Source: Glycomyces luteolus
GTDB lineage: Bacteria > Actinomycetota > Actinomycetes > Mycobacteriales > Micromonosporaceae
Length of the DNA: 64,000 nucleotides
Direction: 5' to 3'
Assembly: GCF_027622875.1 (NCBI RefSeq)
Contig: NZ_JAPZVP010000003.1
Coordinates: 130,627-194,626, forward strand
Under the pieces are notes generated by a model. That model searched no databases and was not told the DNA's origin. It saw only the letters and a program-made list of their open reading frames with translations. A program made the position numbers and the translations under genes. Of the stretch, positions 25,652-34,384 are shown one piece after another. Positions within the stretch are counted from its first letter, which is position 1. Each line of letters starts with the position of its first letter.

Positions 25652-26880
25652 GAGCGGCCCCCGCGTCCCGTGAGCTTCTGCCACAGGCCGGCCGGGACCG
25701 GCAGGGCCCAGCCGCGCTTGTCGAGGTTGTGGGCGCGGATGCGGTCGATCGCGCCGCCGCCGCCCGCAGCCGCACTCGAAGCGCCCAACACGGAGTGCAG
25801 GAGGTAGGCGCCGACGATCCCGGCCGGGATCAGCGTCCACACGTACCAGGGCGCCTTGGGTTCGAGGGGTTCGTACGCGGCAGGCGCCAGCTCCTCGGCC
25901 GAGGCGGACTCCTCGGGTGCGGGCTCGTCCGTACCGCCTCCGGTGCCCCCGCCGCCGCCGCCCGAACCGCCGCCGCTCCCGCCTGAGCCGCCGCCGATCA
26001 CGTCGCCGCCCGGGTCGCTCGCGCCGTCCTCGGGCGCCTCGCCGGGCGTGTACGAGAACGTCGCGGCGAGCCGGTACGCGGTGGCGTCGTACTCGTTCAC
26101 GGGGGTCTGGGTGTCGTCGCGAAGCGGCAGTTTGAGGTTCACCTGCCAGGTGTCGACCGGGGTGGCCTCGTCCATGACGGGCATGAACATGACCCCGTAG
26201 TTCGCGAACGGGTCCTGTCCCCAGTCCTTGGCGAGCTCAGTGAGGTCGAACGTCCACGTGGGCAGCGGGACTTCGACGACCGGGACCTCCTCGCCGCCGC
26301 CCTCGACCGCTTCCTGCGCGGCGGCCAGCAGCGCCTCGGCGTCGGCGACCTCCTGCGGGTCGGGCTCGGCGCGCTCGCCGACGACGCAGCCGTCGCCGAC
26401 GGGCGGCTGGACGTCCCACATCTCGGCCTCGCCCGTCGTCCAGGCCTCGGTGATCGGGCAGGCCTGGACGAGCTTGCCGGTGGGGTTGAAGGTGGGCGAG
26501 TCGCCCGCGTCGTCGCCCTCGGCGACGGTGAGCTTGAAGTCGGTGATCTCGGAGCCCTCGGTGACGCCGCGTTCGGCGAGGTTGAAGGAGAGGGCGGCGA
26601 CCTTCGTGTTCTCGCCGAGCTCGACGGCGACGGGCATCGTCGTCGCCGACTGCGGATTGGGCCATTCGACCTGCTGCGAGATCGAACCGAGCTCGAGGGT
26701 CTCGTCGATCTGACGGCTCCAGTACCAGGAGACGCCGTCCACGCCGTAGTCGAAACTCAGCTCCTCTCCTCCGGACTCCTCCTGCGCGGCGGCCGGGGCG
26801 GGCCAGGCGAGCACAGTGAGAACCATTGCGGCACTGGCATAAATCGGCATCGAACCCTTGGAACGGTGTCGGGGGATCAT
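25648..26880 (-). CDS. Exported membrane-anchored protein leading the liv operon, unknown role
   Basis: 410 residues. A signal peptide ends near APAAAQ (residue 32). An acidic, beta-rich ectodomain with WYWSRQIDETLELGS and several paired Cys runs to about 285. It is followed by a long Gly/Ser linker, an acidic stretch, one transmembrane helix (YVWTLIPAGIVGAYLLHSV) and a basic C-terminal tail. ATG 26880 has GGGAG 8 nt upstream. It is the first gene of the six-gene liv operon and overlaps the binding-protein gene by 4 nt, so it probably works with that importer, perhaps in ligand capture or wall anchoring. I do not recognise a named family. Confidence 0.78.
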   Translation of the reverse strand: MIPRHRSKGSMPIYASAAMVLTVLAWPAPAAAQEESGGEELSFDYGVDGVSWYWSRQIDETLELGSISQQVEWPNPQSATTMPVAVELGENTKVAALSFNLAERGVTEGSEITDFKLTVAEGDDAGDSPTFNPTGKLVQACPITEAWTTGEAEMWDVQPPVGDGCVVGERAEPDPQEVADAEALLAAAQEAVEGGGEEVPVVEVPLPTWTFDLTELAKDWGQDPFANYGVMFMPVMDEATPVDTWQVNLKLPLRDDTQTPVNEYDATAYRLAATFSYTPGEAPEDGASDPGGDVIGGGSGGSGGGSGGGGGGTGGGTDEPAPEESASAEELAPAAYEPLEPKAPWYVWTLIPAGIVGAYLLHSVLGASSAAAGGGGAIDRIRAHNLDKRGWALPVPAGLWQKLTGRGGRS

Positions 26881-27041
26881 ATGGGGCACTCCCGAGACGG
26901 TGTCTTGCAGACCTCGGCCTGCGTCATGTCATTGATGGGTTTAGATACACACCATAGGTCAAAGTGACGATCGTCTCTACCCGTGAGTAGCAAAAATTTC
27001 GGGAGCAGCCAGGGCAAAGCGCTCCCATTCCGGCAACGCGA

Positions 27042-27075
27042 AAAGGGGCCCACCGCAGCTGCGGTGGGCCCCTTT
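27042..27075 (-). terminator. Rho-independent terminator of tig
   Basis: A perfect 17-bp palindrome (AAAGGGGCCCACCGCAG at 27042-27058 with its complement at 27059-27075) lies 19 nt after the tig stop. On the minus strand it ends in TTTT, a classic terminator shape. Confidence 0.85.
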
Positions 27076-27093
27076 GAAAACCGTGCTGAGGAT

Positions 27094-28488
27094 CTACTCC
27101 TCGGTCTTCTCCTCTTCGGCTTCCTCGGCCTCGGCCTCGGCGGCCTTGCGGCCCGGGAAGAGGTCTTCCTCGGTCAGCTCGGTGCCGGAGGCGTCGGAGA
27201 TCGAGGCCTCCTTGACGACCTCTTCGAGGGCGAGCTGCTGACGCAGCGAAGCGGCGATCTGCTGGAGGCCGCCGTTCGTGCGCAGCTCGTCGACGAACTT
27301 CTGGAACTGGTCCTGCGGGACGCCGCGCTGCTGGGCCTGGCGCACGACCTCGGCGGTCATGAGCTCGCCGGAGACCTCGAGCTCGCGGTCGCGGGCGATC
27401 TTGCCGAGGATGATCGACTGGCGGAGGCGGGCCTCCGAGTCGGCGATCATGTCGGCCTTGAACTCGTCCTCGGTCTTGCCCATGAGCTTCAGGTACTCGT
27501 CGAACTGCGCGAGCGCCTCGGCGGTCTCGCCGTCGTGGCCGCCCTTCATGTGCATGAGCTCGTGCTCGACGTCCTCGGAGACGACCTTCTCCGGCAGCGG
27601 CAGCTCGACGGCCTCGACGAGGGCCTCGAGGGTCTTCTGGCGGGCCTCGTTGGCCTTGCCGGTGCGGGCCTGGTTCTCCAGGCGCTCGCGGGTCGAGTCG
27701 CGCAGCTCGGCGAGAGTGTCGAACTGGCTGGCCATCTCGGCGAAGTCGTCGTCCAGCTCGGGGAGCTCGCGCTCCTTGACCTGGGTGACCTTGACCTCGA
27801 CGTCGGCGGTCTCGCCCTCCTGCTCACCCGCGAGGGTGGACTGGATGGTCTTCTCGTCGCCCGCGGACATGCCGATGAGGGCCTCGTCCAGGCCGTCGAG
27901 CAGGTTGCCCGAGCCGACCTCGTGGCTCATGCCGGTGACGGAGCCGCCCTCGACCTCTTCGCCGTTCTGGGTGGCGCGCAGGTCGATGACGACGAAGTCG
28001 CCCTCGGCCGCGGCGCGCTCGACGGTCTTCAGCGACGAGAAGCGCAGACGCTGGGACTCGAGGTCCTTGTCGACGTCCTCTTCGCTGACGCCCTCGGCCT
28101 CGACCGTGACCTTCAGCGACGCGAAGTCGGGGAGCTCGAACGCGGGGGTCACGTCGGTCTCGACCACGAACTCGAACGGCTTGCCCTCCTCGATCGGCTT
28201 GACCTCGGTCAGCTCGGGGCGGCCGAGCGCGTTCACGTCGTTCTCGGTGACGGCCTTGTTGAGGTTCGCCTGCACGGCCGGGTCCATCGCCTGCGCGTAG
28301 ACCGACTCGCGGCCGATGCGCTGGTCGATGACCTGGCGGGGCGCCTTGCCGGGACGGAACCCGGGGACGCGGACCTGCTGCCCGACCGTCTTGTACGCCT
28401 CGTTGATGAACGGCGCCAGCTCCTCGAACGGCACCTCGACCGACAGCCGCACCCTGGTCGGGCTCAGGGTCTCGACAGTGCTCTTCAC
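27094..28488 (-). CDS. tig: Trigger factor, ribosome-associated chaperone
   Basis: 464 residues, cytoplasmic. The N-terminal ribosome-docking domain carries the signature GFRPGKAP near residue 44; the FKBP-type peptidyl-prolyl isomerase domain spans about 155-245 (GDFVVIDLRATQNGEEVEGG); the C-terminal helical chaperone domain follows and ends in an acidic tail. GTG 28488 has AGGAG 8 nt upstream. It has its own terminator and is transcribed toward the liv operon. In most actinobacteria the next genes are clpP1 and clpP2, but here they are 26 kb away. Confidence 0.96.
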   Translation of the reverse strand: MKSTVETLSPTRVRLSVEVPFEELAPFINEAYKTVGQQVRVPGFRPGKAPRQVIDQRIGRESVYAQAMDPAVQANLNKAVTENDVNALGRPELTEVKPIEEGKPFEFVVETDVTPAFELPDFASLKVTVEAEGVSEEDVDKDLESQRLRFSSLKTVERAAAEGDFVVIDLRATQNGEEVEGGSVTGMSHEVGSGNLLDGLDEALIGMSAGDEKTIQSTLAGEQEGETADVEVKVTQVKERELPELDDDFAEMASQFDTLAELRDSTRERLENQARTGKANEARQKTLEALVEAVELPLPEKVVSEDVEHELMHMKGGHDGETAEALAQFDEYLKLMGKTEDEFKADMIADSEARLRQSIILGKIARDRELEVSGELMTAEVVRQAQQRGVPQDQFQKFVDELRTNGGLQQIAASLRQQLALEEVVKEASISDASGTELTEEDLFPGRKAAEAEAEEAEEEKTEE

Positions 28489-28810
28489 AGACGTACTCCT
28501 AGATCATTTCGCTCAATTGCCTTGCGACATTGACTTGCGTCGGGGCGAGGGGTTGCCATGGCCGCATCGGTCCGCCGGCAGCGCAGCATCGACCCCCGCT
28601 CCGATCGAGTCTAGGCCGCCGCACCGTCGCGGCCCCGGCGGGTGTGGTCGATATCGCCGCTCGTCACCTGTTGAGGGGATCGCGGCCGGGCCGACCGGTC
28701 AGCGCCGAGATCGCCTAGACTACGCCCTGCAATCGTTCTCAGGACGAGTCGGACGGCCCGGCATCCGGCTCGATCGAACGACACCCCCGCCCCGAACAGG
28801 AGTGAACGCC
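28489..28810. other. Intergenic region between tig and the ThuA-like gene
   Basis: Divergent promoter region of 322 bp. A TAGACT near 28715-28720 could be the -10 of the rightward gene. On the minus strand the tig ribosome site is the only clear element. No small gene was found. Confidence 0.4.
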
Positions 28811-29479
28811 GTGGTTTCACCCGCAATCCTCGTCTTCACCAAGACGACCGGCTTCCGGCACGACTCGATCCCGGCCGGCGTCGCGGCGGTCGAGCGCATC
28901 GCGGCCGACCTGGGCTACGAGACCGAGCACACCGAGGACGCGGGCGTGCACAACCCGCTCGACCTCGCCCGCTTCGCGGCCACCGTCTGGCTCTCCCCCT
29001 CCGGCGACATCCTGGACGAGCTCGAGCGCGCCGCCCTGGCCGACTTCGTGACCGGCGGCGGCGGCTGGTGCGGCGTCCACGCCGCCTCCACCGCCGAGCG
29101 CTCCTGGCCGTTCTTCCGCGAGCTCGTGGGCGCCCGCTTCATCGGCCACCCGCCGGGGTGCACCCCCGGCGAGATCGACGTCGTCGACCAGGGCCACCCG
29201 TCCACCGAGCACCTGCCGAAGCGCTGGTCCTGGACCGACGAGTGGTACAGCTTCGACGAGCGGCCGACGGGCTGGGAGATCCTCCTCGAAGCCGACGAGG
29301 ACACGTACGACACCGCCGACCTCGCCATGGGGAACCCGCACCCGATCGCGTGGCACCGCCGCCTGGAGCAGGGCCGCTGCTTCTATACGGCCCTCGGCCA
29401 CGCCGCCGAGGCGTACGAGGACGAGGTCTTCCTGGCGCACGTCGAGGGCGGCCTCCGCAGCGTCCTCCCACCCGCCTGA
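28811..29479 (+). CDS. ThuA-like domain protein
   Basis: 222 residues, class I glutamine amidotransferase-like fold of the ThuA family. It starts with AILVFTKTTGFRHDSIPAGV, the ThuA hallmark, and continues with FVTGGGGWCGVHAAS, DEWYSFDERP and PIAWHRRLEQGRCFYTALGH, also conserved in the family. There is no signal peptide. GTG 28811 follows AGGAG at 8 nt. ThuA proteins are linked to trehalose or other sugar utilisation, but the molecular activity is unsettled. It is followed 44 nt later by a HAD gene on the same strand. Confidence 0.88.
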   Translation: MVSPAILVFTKTTGFRHDSIPAGVAAVERIAADLGYETEHTEDAGVHNPLDLARFAATVWLSPSGDILDELERAALADFVTGGGGWCGVHAASTAERSWPFFRELVGARFIGHPPGCTPGEIDVVDQGHPSTEHLPKRWSWTDEWYSFDERPTGWEILLEADEDTYDTADLAMGNPHPIAWHRRLEQGRCFYTALGHAAEAYEDEVFLAHVEGGLRSVLPPA

Positions 29480-29523
29480 GCCCCGGCTCGTATGCTGTCC
29501 TTCCGACACCCGGGAGGCAGCTC

Positions 29524-30132
29524 ATGGGCACCGCGCGCGTCATCGTCACCGACATCGGCTCGGTCCTGTTCGACTTCGACCCCGGCCACCGCCTCGACCT
29601 CCTCGCCGAACGGACCGGGCACCGGCGCGGCAGACTCGACCGCGACCTGTTCGCGTCGGGTTTCGAGACCCGATGCGAGGCGGGCGAGTTCACGGCGGAG
29701 GAGATCCGCGCCGAGGTGGCCGAGCGCATCGGCTTCGACGGCGGACTGGAGGAGCTGAGCGAGCTGTGGACCTCGGCGTTCACGCTGAACCACGATGTTC
29801 TGGAGCGGCTGGTCGCGACCGGTCTGCCGCTGGCGATCTTCTCGAACAACGGCCCGCTCTTCGCCGACTTCTTCGACGTCCGCTATCCCGAGGCGGCCCG
29901 CTGGTTCCGCCACCGCTACTTCGCCTGCCGCCTCAAGTCCCGCAAACCCGACGACGCCGCCTTCGCGGCTGTCGAACGCGACCTGAAAGCGGCCCTCGAC
30001 GCGGACCCGGGCGACCTGCTCTTCATCGACGACAACCGCGAGAACACGGCCAAAGGCGCCGCCCGCGGCTGGCAGGTCCACACCTACGCGAACCCGGACG
30101 CGCTGGAAGCGGCCATCGCAGCGGGAACCTGA
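29524..30132 (+). CDS. HAD-superfamily hydrolase (YihX-like)
   Basis: 202 residues. Motif I is TDIGSVLFDFD: the nucleophile Asp is followed two places later by Gly instead of the usual Asp, as in the YihX group of sugar-phosphate phosphatases. Motif II is IFSNNG, the Lys is in RLKSRKPD and motif IV is LFIDDN. A helical cap lies between motifs I and II. ATG 29524 follows GGAGG. Glucose-1-phosphate is the known YihX substrate, but this is not shown here. It is upstream of tRNA-Gly. Confidence 0.86.
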   Translation: MGTARVIVTDIGSVLFDFDPGHRLDLLAERTGHRRGRLDRDLFASGFETRCEAGEFTAEEIRAEVAERIGFDGGLEELSELWTSAFTLNHDVLERLVATGLPLAIFSNNGPLFADFFDVRYPEAARWFRHRYFACRLKSRKPDDAAFAAVERDLKAALDADPGDLLFIDDNRENTAKGAARGWQVHTYANPDALEAAIAAGT

Positions 30133-30175
30133 CACCATGCGCTACACTCGTCTGCGTCCGCTTCTGGCGGACCGC

Positions 30176-30249
30176 GCGGGTGTAGCTCAATGGTAGAGTC
30201 TCAGTCTTCCAAACTGATTGCGCGGGTTCGATTCCCGTCACCCGCTCCA
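30176..30249 (+). tRNA. tRNA-Gly (anticodon TCC)
   Basis: A full cloverleaf can be folded. The acceptor stem is GCGGGTG (30176-30182) with CACCCGC (30239-30245), the anticodon stem TCAGT/ACTGA has loop CTTCCAA (anticodon TCC), and the T loop is TTCGATT. The discriminator is T30246 and the CCA end (30247-30249) is encoded. A terminator hairpin follows at once. Confidence 0.97.
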
Positions 30250-30257
30250 GTTGCGGG

Positions 30258-30283
30258 AGCCCCGGCCGATCGGCCGGGGCTTT
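30258..30283 (+). terminator. Terminator after tRNA-Gly
   Basis: A perfect 12-bp palindrome (AGCCCCGGCCGA, then its complement) spans 30258-30281 and is followed by TT, 9 nt after the tRNA end. Confidence 0.8.
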
Positions 30284-30820
30284 CGGCGTCTTCGGCCCCA
30301 TCACGGCGTGGCCGGTGCCCGCCGCTCCGAGCGCGGATGCAGGCGTCCCGAGGCCTTCGCAAGCGTTGTGCATCGAAGTTCACCAATGTGTCCTGTTGGG
30401 ACCCTCACGGTTGTTCACTCGTATCCGGCATGAGTGGTCGCACCGTTGACGCCGGCCCGCGCTCTCGAGCCGCGCCCTCCTCACCATCGATGATGGACTG
30501 TCGCTCTGGTCAGACGGGGGCTGGAGGCTGACCTGGGTGCGGCCGGGCGGCCAGCGCATCACCAGCTCCTGGAACGCCGCCGTCACGAGCTCGGGGGCGA
30601 ACGTCGCGGCCGAGGACGTCGGCCGGAACGGCTCGATCGCGGCCGGGCGGACGGCGACCGCGTGGGGGCTTCGTGGCCAGCGGCCCGAGTACGGTACCGG
30701 TGGTGACCTGCACGCCTGCATAGATCAAGGGCCGGGGCGCCGTCGCGCCCCGGCCCGAACGCGTCACAGGGCGCTCCCGCGAGGCGGACGATCATCGCGG
30801 CCGCTTGATACGTTCCCGAA
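30284..30820. other. Gene-poor stretch with one strong hairpin
   Basis: No convincing coding frame was found in 537 bp. Frames on both strands lack a ribosome site and change composition along their length, so a decayed gene is possible. A 12-bp stem (GGGCCGGGGCGC at 30729-30740 with its complement at 30745-30756, loop CGTC) lies just before the MFS gene and may be a terminator for a lost gene. Confidence 0.5.
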
Positions 30821-32029
30821 GTGTCCCAGCCCGTACCTTCCGTCCGCCTGAGGCGGCTGGCCCTGCCGATCTACGGGCCCACGATCCTCATCTCGGTGGG
30901 CATGGGCGCGGTGATGCCGCTCATCGCGCTTTCCGCGCTCGACCTCGGCGCCAGCGTCACGCAGGCCGCGATCATCGTGGGGCTCATCGGGTTCGGTCAG
31001 CTCATGGGCGACCTCCCGGCGGGGGCGCTCGCGCAGCGGTTCGGTGAGAAGCGGGTGCTGCTGGCGGCGTGCGTGGTCGAGGCGGCCGCGCTGATCACGG
31101 CGTCGCGCACCGGTTCGCTTCTGGTGCTCTCGGCGGCGGTGTTCGTGATCGGCATGTCGTCGGCCGTGTTCGGGCTGGCCCGGCACGCGTACCTGTCGGT
31201 GGCCGTCGCGGCCGGGTTCCGCGCCCGCGCGATGTCGACCCTCGGCGGGACGTTCCGCATCGGCGGGTTCATCGGCCCGTTCGTGGGCGCGTTCCTCATC
31301 GAGCAGTACTCGTTCGGCGCGGCCTACGCGTTCGCCGCCGCGACGAGCCTCGCGGGCGGCCTCCTCAGCCTTGCCCTGCCGGATCTGCCCGTCTCGCGGA
31401 CGGCAGTCGTACCGGAGCAGCGCGGTATGTGGTCGGTGCTGGCGGAGCACCGCAAGGTGCTCGCGACGCTCGGCATCGGGGTGCTGCTCATCATGATCGC
31501 GCGCGCCTCGCGGCAGGCGATCATCCCGCTGTGGGCCGAGCACCAGGGCCTCGACGCGACGGCCACGAGCGTCATCTTCGGTATCGCGGCGGGCGTGGAC
31601 ATGCTGCTGTTCTATCCGGGCGGCGCGATCATGGACCGCTTCGGGCGCATGTGGGTCGCGCTTCCCGCGATGATCGTGATGGGCGCCGGGTTCCTGCTGC
31701 TCCCCCTGTCCGGGACGGCGGTCGCGATCGGCCTCGTGGCGTGCTTCATGGGCCTGGGCAACGGGATCTCCTCCGGCATCGTCCTCACTCTCGGCGCGGA
31801 CGTCGCGCCGGACGAGGGCCGCCGCCAGTTCCTCGGCGGGTGGCGCCTGTGCGGCGACCTGGGCGGCGTCGCCGGTCCGGGACTGATCAGCCTCGTGTCG
31901 CTGGTGTTCCCGCTCGGTGCGGCGGCGATCGCCCTCGGCCTCATCACGTGGTTCGGCGCGGCCTGGCTCGCCAAGTGGGTGCCCGTGTACGACCCGGCCC
32001 GCCGGGAGCGGGAGCAGGCCGCGGTCTAG
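30821..32029 (+). CDS. MFS transporter
   Basis: 402 residues, about 12 transmembrane helices, cytoplasmic membrane. The loop 2-3 signature reads GDLPAGALAQRFGEKRVL, and the second-half equivalent is YPGGAIMDRFGRMWV. Its layout resembles drug-efflux MFS proteins of the actinobacterial MDR group. The GTG at 30821 lacks a strong ribosome site, so the start is uncertain. It is apparently a single gene. No regulator or biosynthetic partner adjoins it that would suggest a substrate. Confidence 0.87.
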   Translation: MSQPVPSVRLRRLALPIYGPTILISVGMGAVMPLIALSALDLGASVTQAAIIVGLIGFGQLMGDLPAGALAQRFGEKRVLLAACVVEAAALITASRTGSLLVLSAAVFVIGMSSAVFGLARHAYLSVAVAAGFRARAMSTLGGTFRIGGFIGPFVGAFLIEQYSFGAAYAFAAATSLAGGLLSLALPDLPVSRTAVVPEQRGMWSVLAEHRKVLATLGIGVLLIMIARASRQAIIPLWAEHQGLDATATSVIFGIAAGVDMLLFYPGGAIMDRFGRMWVALPAMIVMGAGFLLLPLSGTAVAIGLVACFMGLGNGISSGIVLTLGADVAPDEGRRQFLGGWRLCGDLGGVAGPGLISLVSLVFPLGAAAIALGLITWFGAAWLAKWVPVYDPARREREQAAV

Positions 32030-32105
32030 CCCGGCGAAACCCGGTGGCCCGCGTCCGGTCTCCGCGGTCATACTCGTGCGGCGATCTGCCGTGCGGGGTT
32101 TTCGC

Positions 32106-32459
32106 GTGTCCGAATGGAAGCGGGTCCGCTCCCGGGTCTCGGAGTCGAAAGTCCACAAGGTCGCGTTGCCGTCCGGTGCGCTCCCGACACCCGACCGGGG
32201 TGCCCTCGAACGCTGGTCCCACCGTGATTTCCGGGACCGCCTGGCGTGGAAGGTCGCGGCCGACACCCTCTTCATCGTCGGCAGCCGCCCCGCCTTCGAC
32301 TTCGAGGGATGGAGGCTCCGGGAGCTCGCCGAGGGGCGCCCGGCCCTGCTGGCCCGGAAACCAGGAGCCCACGCCTGCGCCGAAATCGGGCCCGGCTCCT
32401 ACTGGCGGCCGACGACTTACGCTGAGCTCCACGTCGAATGCTGCAACCGGCATTGGTGA
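32106..32459 (+). CDS. Small hypothetical protein
   Basis: 117 residues from GTG 32106; an in-frame GTG at 32091 would add five. High third-position GC over the whole frame favours this strand over the opposite one. The protein is soluble, rich in Arg, Trp and Ala, and has no recognised motif (EWKRVRSRVSESKVHKVALP near the start, HVECCNRHW at the end). There is no clear ribosome site. It lies after the MFS gene and converges with the ROK gene 40 nt later. Real but unidentified, with moderate doubt. Confidence 0.45.
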   Translation: MSEWKRVRSRVSESKVHKVALPSGALPTPDRGALERWSHRDFRDRLAWKVAADTLFIVGSRPAFDFEGWRLRELAEGRPALLARKPGAHACAEIGPGSYWRPTTYAELHVECCNRHW

Positions 32460-32498
32460 AAGGGATCGGCGACGGCGTCAGGGCAGCACCTTTTGCCC

Positions 32499-33698
32499 TC
32501 AGCCGAAGCGCTGCTCGGTCCAGGCGGCGATCCCGGCTTCAGTGAGGATCACGTCCCAGGCGGCTTCGGCGGCGCCGAGGATCGGGGCGTCGGGGCCGAG
32601 GGCCGAGGGTACGACGCGCGGCGGGTCGTCGCGGCGGAAGCCCATGAGGCCCGCGCCGAACGCGGCCTCGAAGGGTTCGGCGGCGGCGCGGCGCAGCTCA
32701 GGGGCGAGACCGCCGAGGCAGACGATCTCCGGGTCGAGGATGTTCACCAGACCGGCGGTGCCGCGGCCCAGCACCGTGGAGCATTCCTCTACGGCCGCAC
32801 GGGCACCGGGATCGACGAGCGCTTCGATGAGGTACGCGCGCGGGTCCTCCGGCTCGTCCTCGCCGCGCAGCCGCGCCACGGCGCGGCCGTCGACGGCCAC
32901 GTCCCAGCAGCCGTACGCGCCGCACGGGCACGGCACGGCCGGATCGCCCAGGGGCGCATGGCCGAACTCGCCGCCCGCGCCGGTCGCGCCGGTGACGGCG
33001 TGGCCCTCGTCGACGAAGATCCCGCCGATCCCGACCTCGATCGTCAGGTACAGGACGCTCCTGCCCGGGTGGGAGCGGCGGGCCTCGGCGAGACCGGCCA
33101 AGGTGGCGTCGTTGCCGAGGGCTTGGGGCACACCGGGAAGCAGCGGCTCGATTTCGAGATCGCGCCATCCGAGCACACTGGACTGCACGATCGCGTTGCG
33201 ACGCACCGTGCCCGTAGCGGAGATCGAGACGGCGCGCACGCGGCCGTCGTAGCGGCCCGCGAGTTCGCCCACGGCGGCGCGGATGTCGGCGAAGACCCGT
33301 TCGGGTCGTTTGGAGGCGTGGCGGCCGGATGTCGTGTCGACAAGGTTCCCTTCGAGATCCGCGATGGCGACCACCCAGTCGGCGAAGCGGACGTCGACGA
33401 CGGCGGCGAGGGGCCCGTCGGGGTGCGCGTGGAGGGTGGTGGTGGGGCGGCCGCGGCCGGTGGGCGGGGCGGGTGCCTCGGCGATGAGATCGAGCGCGCG
33501 GAGGCGGGCGGAGATCTCGGTGGCCGTGCCGCTGCCGACGTGCAGCTCCCGGGCGGCCTCGGCGCGGGTGACGCCGGGCCGGGAGCGCACGAGTTTGAGC
33601 AGGTCGAGCGCGCCGCTCCAGCGGGCGGCCTCGGCGCGGCCGACCCTGGCGGGCTCGGCGCTCGAGTCGTCGCCGGGAGCAGGGGTTCTGGCTTGCAC
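32499..33698 (-). CDS. ROK-family transcriptional regulator (NagC/XylR type)
   Basis: 399 residues. A winged helix-turn-helix at about 30-90 (TRAEAARELHVGSGTATEISARL) is fused to a ROK sugar-kinase-like domain. The zinc-binding motif CPCGAYGCWD is intact near residue 265, as is the GGEFGHAPLG segment before it. GTG 33698 has GGAGGT 6 nt upstream. ROK regulators sense sugars or sugar phosphates and usually repress catabolic genes. It diverges from a HAD phosphatase and MFS gene pair with only 59 nt between them, so that pair is the likely target. Confidence 0.9.
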   Translation of the reverse strand: MQARTPAPGDDSSAEPARVGRAEAARWSGALDLLKLVRSRPGVTRAEAARELHVGSGTATEISARLRALDLIAEAPAPPTGRGRPTTTLHAHPDGPLAAVVDVRFADWVVAIADLEGNLVDTTSGRHASKRPERVFADIRAAVGELAGRYDGRVRAVSISATGTVRRNAIVQSSVLGWRDLEIEPLLPGVPQALGNDATLAGLAEARRSHPGRSVLYLTIEVGIGGIFVDEGHAVTGATGAGGEFGHAPLGDPAVPCPCGAYGCWDVAVDGRAVARLRGEDEPEDPRAYLIEALVDPGARAAVEECSTVLGRGTAGLVNILDPEIVCLGGLAPELRRAAAEPFEAAFGAGLMGFRRDDPPRVVPSALGPDAPILGAAEAAWDVILTEAGIAAWTEQRFG

Positions 33699-33757
33699 TC
33701 GGGGACCTCCACCAATTATCCTCGCGTTACGAGTTTATTTCTACCCCGGAGGGCTTC

Positions 33758-34384
33758 ATGCGAAGCTACAGCACCCCTGAGGCCGTCCTGCTCGACATGG
33801 ACGGCACACTGGTCGATTCGGACGGCGCCGTCGAACGCGCATGGGCGGCATGGGCCGTCGAATACGGCGTCGACCCGGCGCTCGCCCTGGCGAACGCGCA
33901 CGGCAGCCCCGCTTCGGTCACCGCCGCCCGCTTGCGGCCCGACCTCGACGCGGCGCAGGTGCGCACGGCCGCCGCACGGCAGCTCGAGCTGCAGTACGAC
34001 GACCTGGCCGACGTCGTCCCCACCGAAGGCGCCGAACGACTGCTCGCCGCACTCGACCGGGTCGCACTCCCCTGGGCCGTCGTCACCAGTGCCGACGACC
34101 GGCTCGCGAAGGCCCGGCTGGCCGCCGCTGGCATCCGGCCGCCGCTGCTGTTCACGTTCGAGGACGTCGAGCGCGGCAAACCCGACCCGGAGGGATACCT
34201 GCTGGCCGCCAAGGCGCTCGGCGTCGACCCGGCCGCGTGCCTCGTCGTCGAGGACTCCGAACCGGGTCTGGCCGCGGGCCGGGCGGCGGGCGCGATGACC
34301 GCGTCCCTGCGCGGGCTCGCCGCCGACGTGCGGCTGCGGGACCTCGGGCACCTCGCGGAGCTGCTGGTGTCCGATGGCCGTTGA
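33758..34384 (+). CDS. HAD phosphatase (beta-phosphoglucomutase-like subfamily)
   Basis: 208 residues. Motif I is DMDGTLVDSD, with the nucleophile and acid Asp two apart. An alpha-helical cap follows, then motif II in VTSADDRLA, the Lys in RGKPDPEGY and motif IV in VVEDSEPGL. This set is typical of CbbY/PGMB-like phosphatases acting on sugar phosphates. It diverges from the ROK regulator, and an MFS gene overlaps its 3' end by 11 nt. A sugar-phosphate phosphatase with a matching transporter under ROK control is a reasonable reading; the substrate is unknown. Confidence 0.88.
   Translation: MRSYSTPEAVLLDMDGTLVDSDGAVERAWAAWAVEYGVDPALALANAHGSPASVTAARLRPDLDAAQVRTAAARQLELQYDDLADVVPTEGAERLLAALDRVALPWAVVTSADDRLAKARLAAAGIRPPLLFTFEDVERGKPDPEGYLLAAKALGVDPAACLVVEDSEPGLAAGRAAGAMTASLRGLAADVRLRDLGHLAELLVSDGR

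Noticed and set aside
30380-30721. Possible small gene on the minus strand after tRNA-Gly
   Set aside because: Composition changes along the frame and no start site or motif supports it. At most it is a decayed gene.
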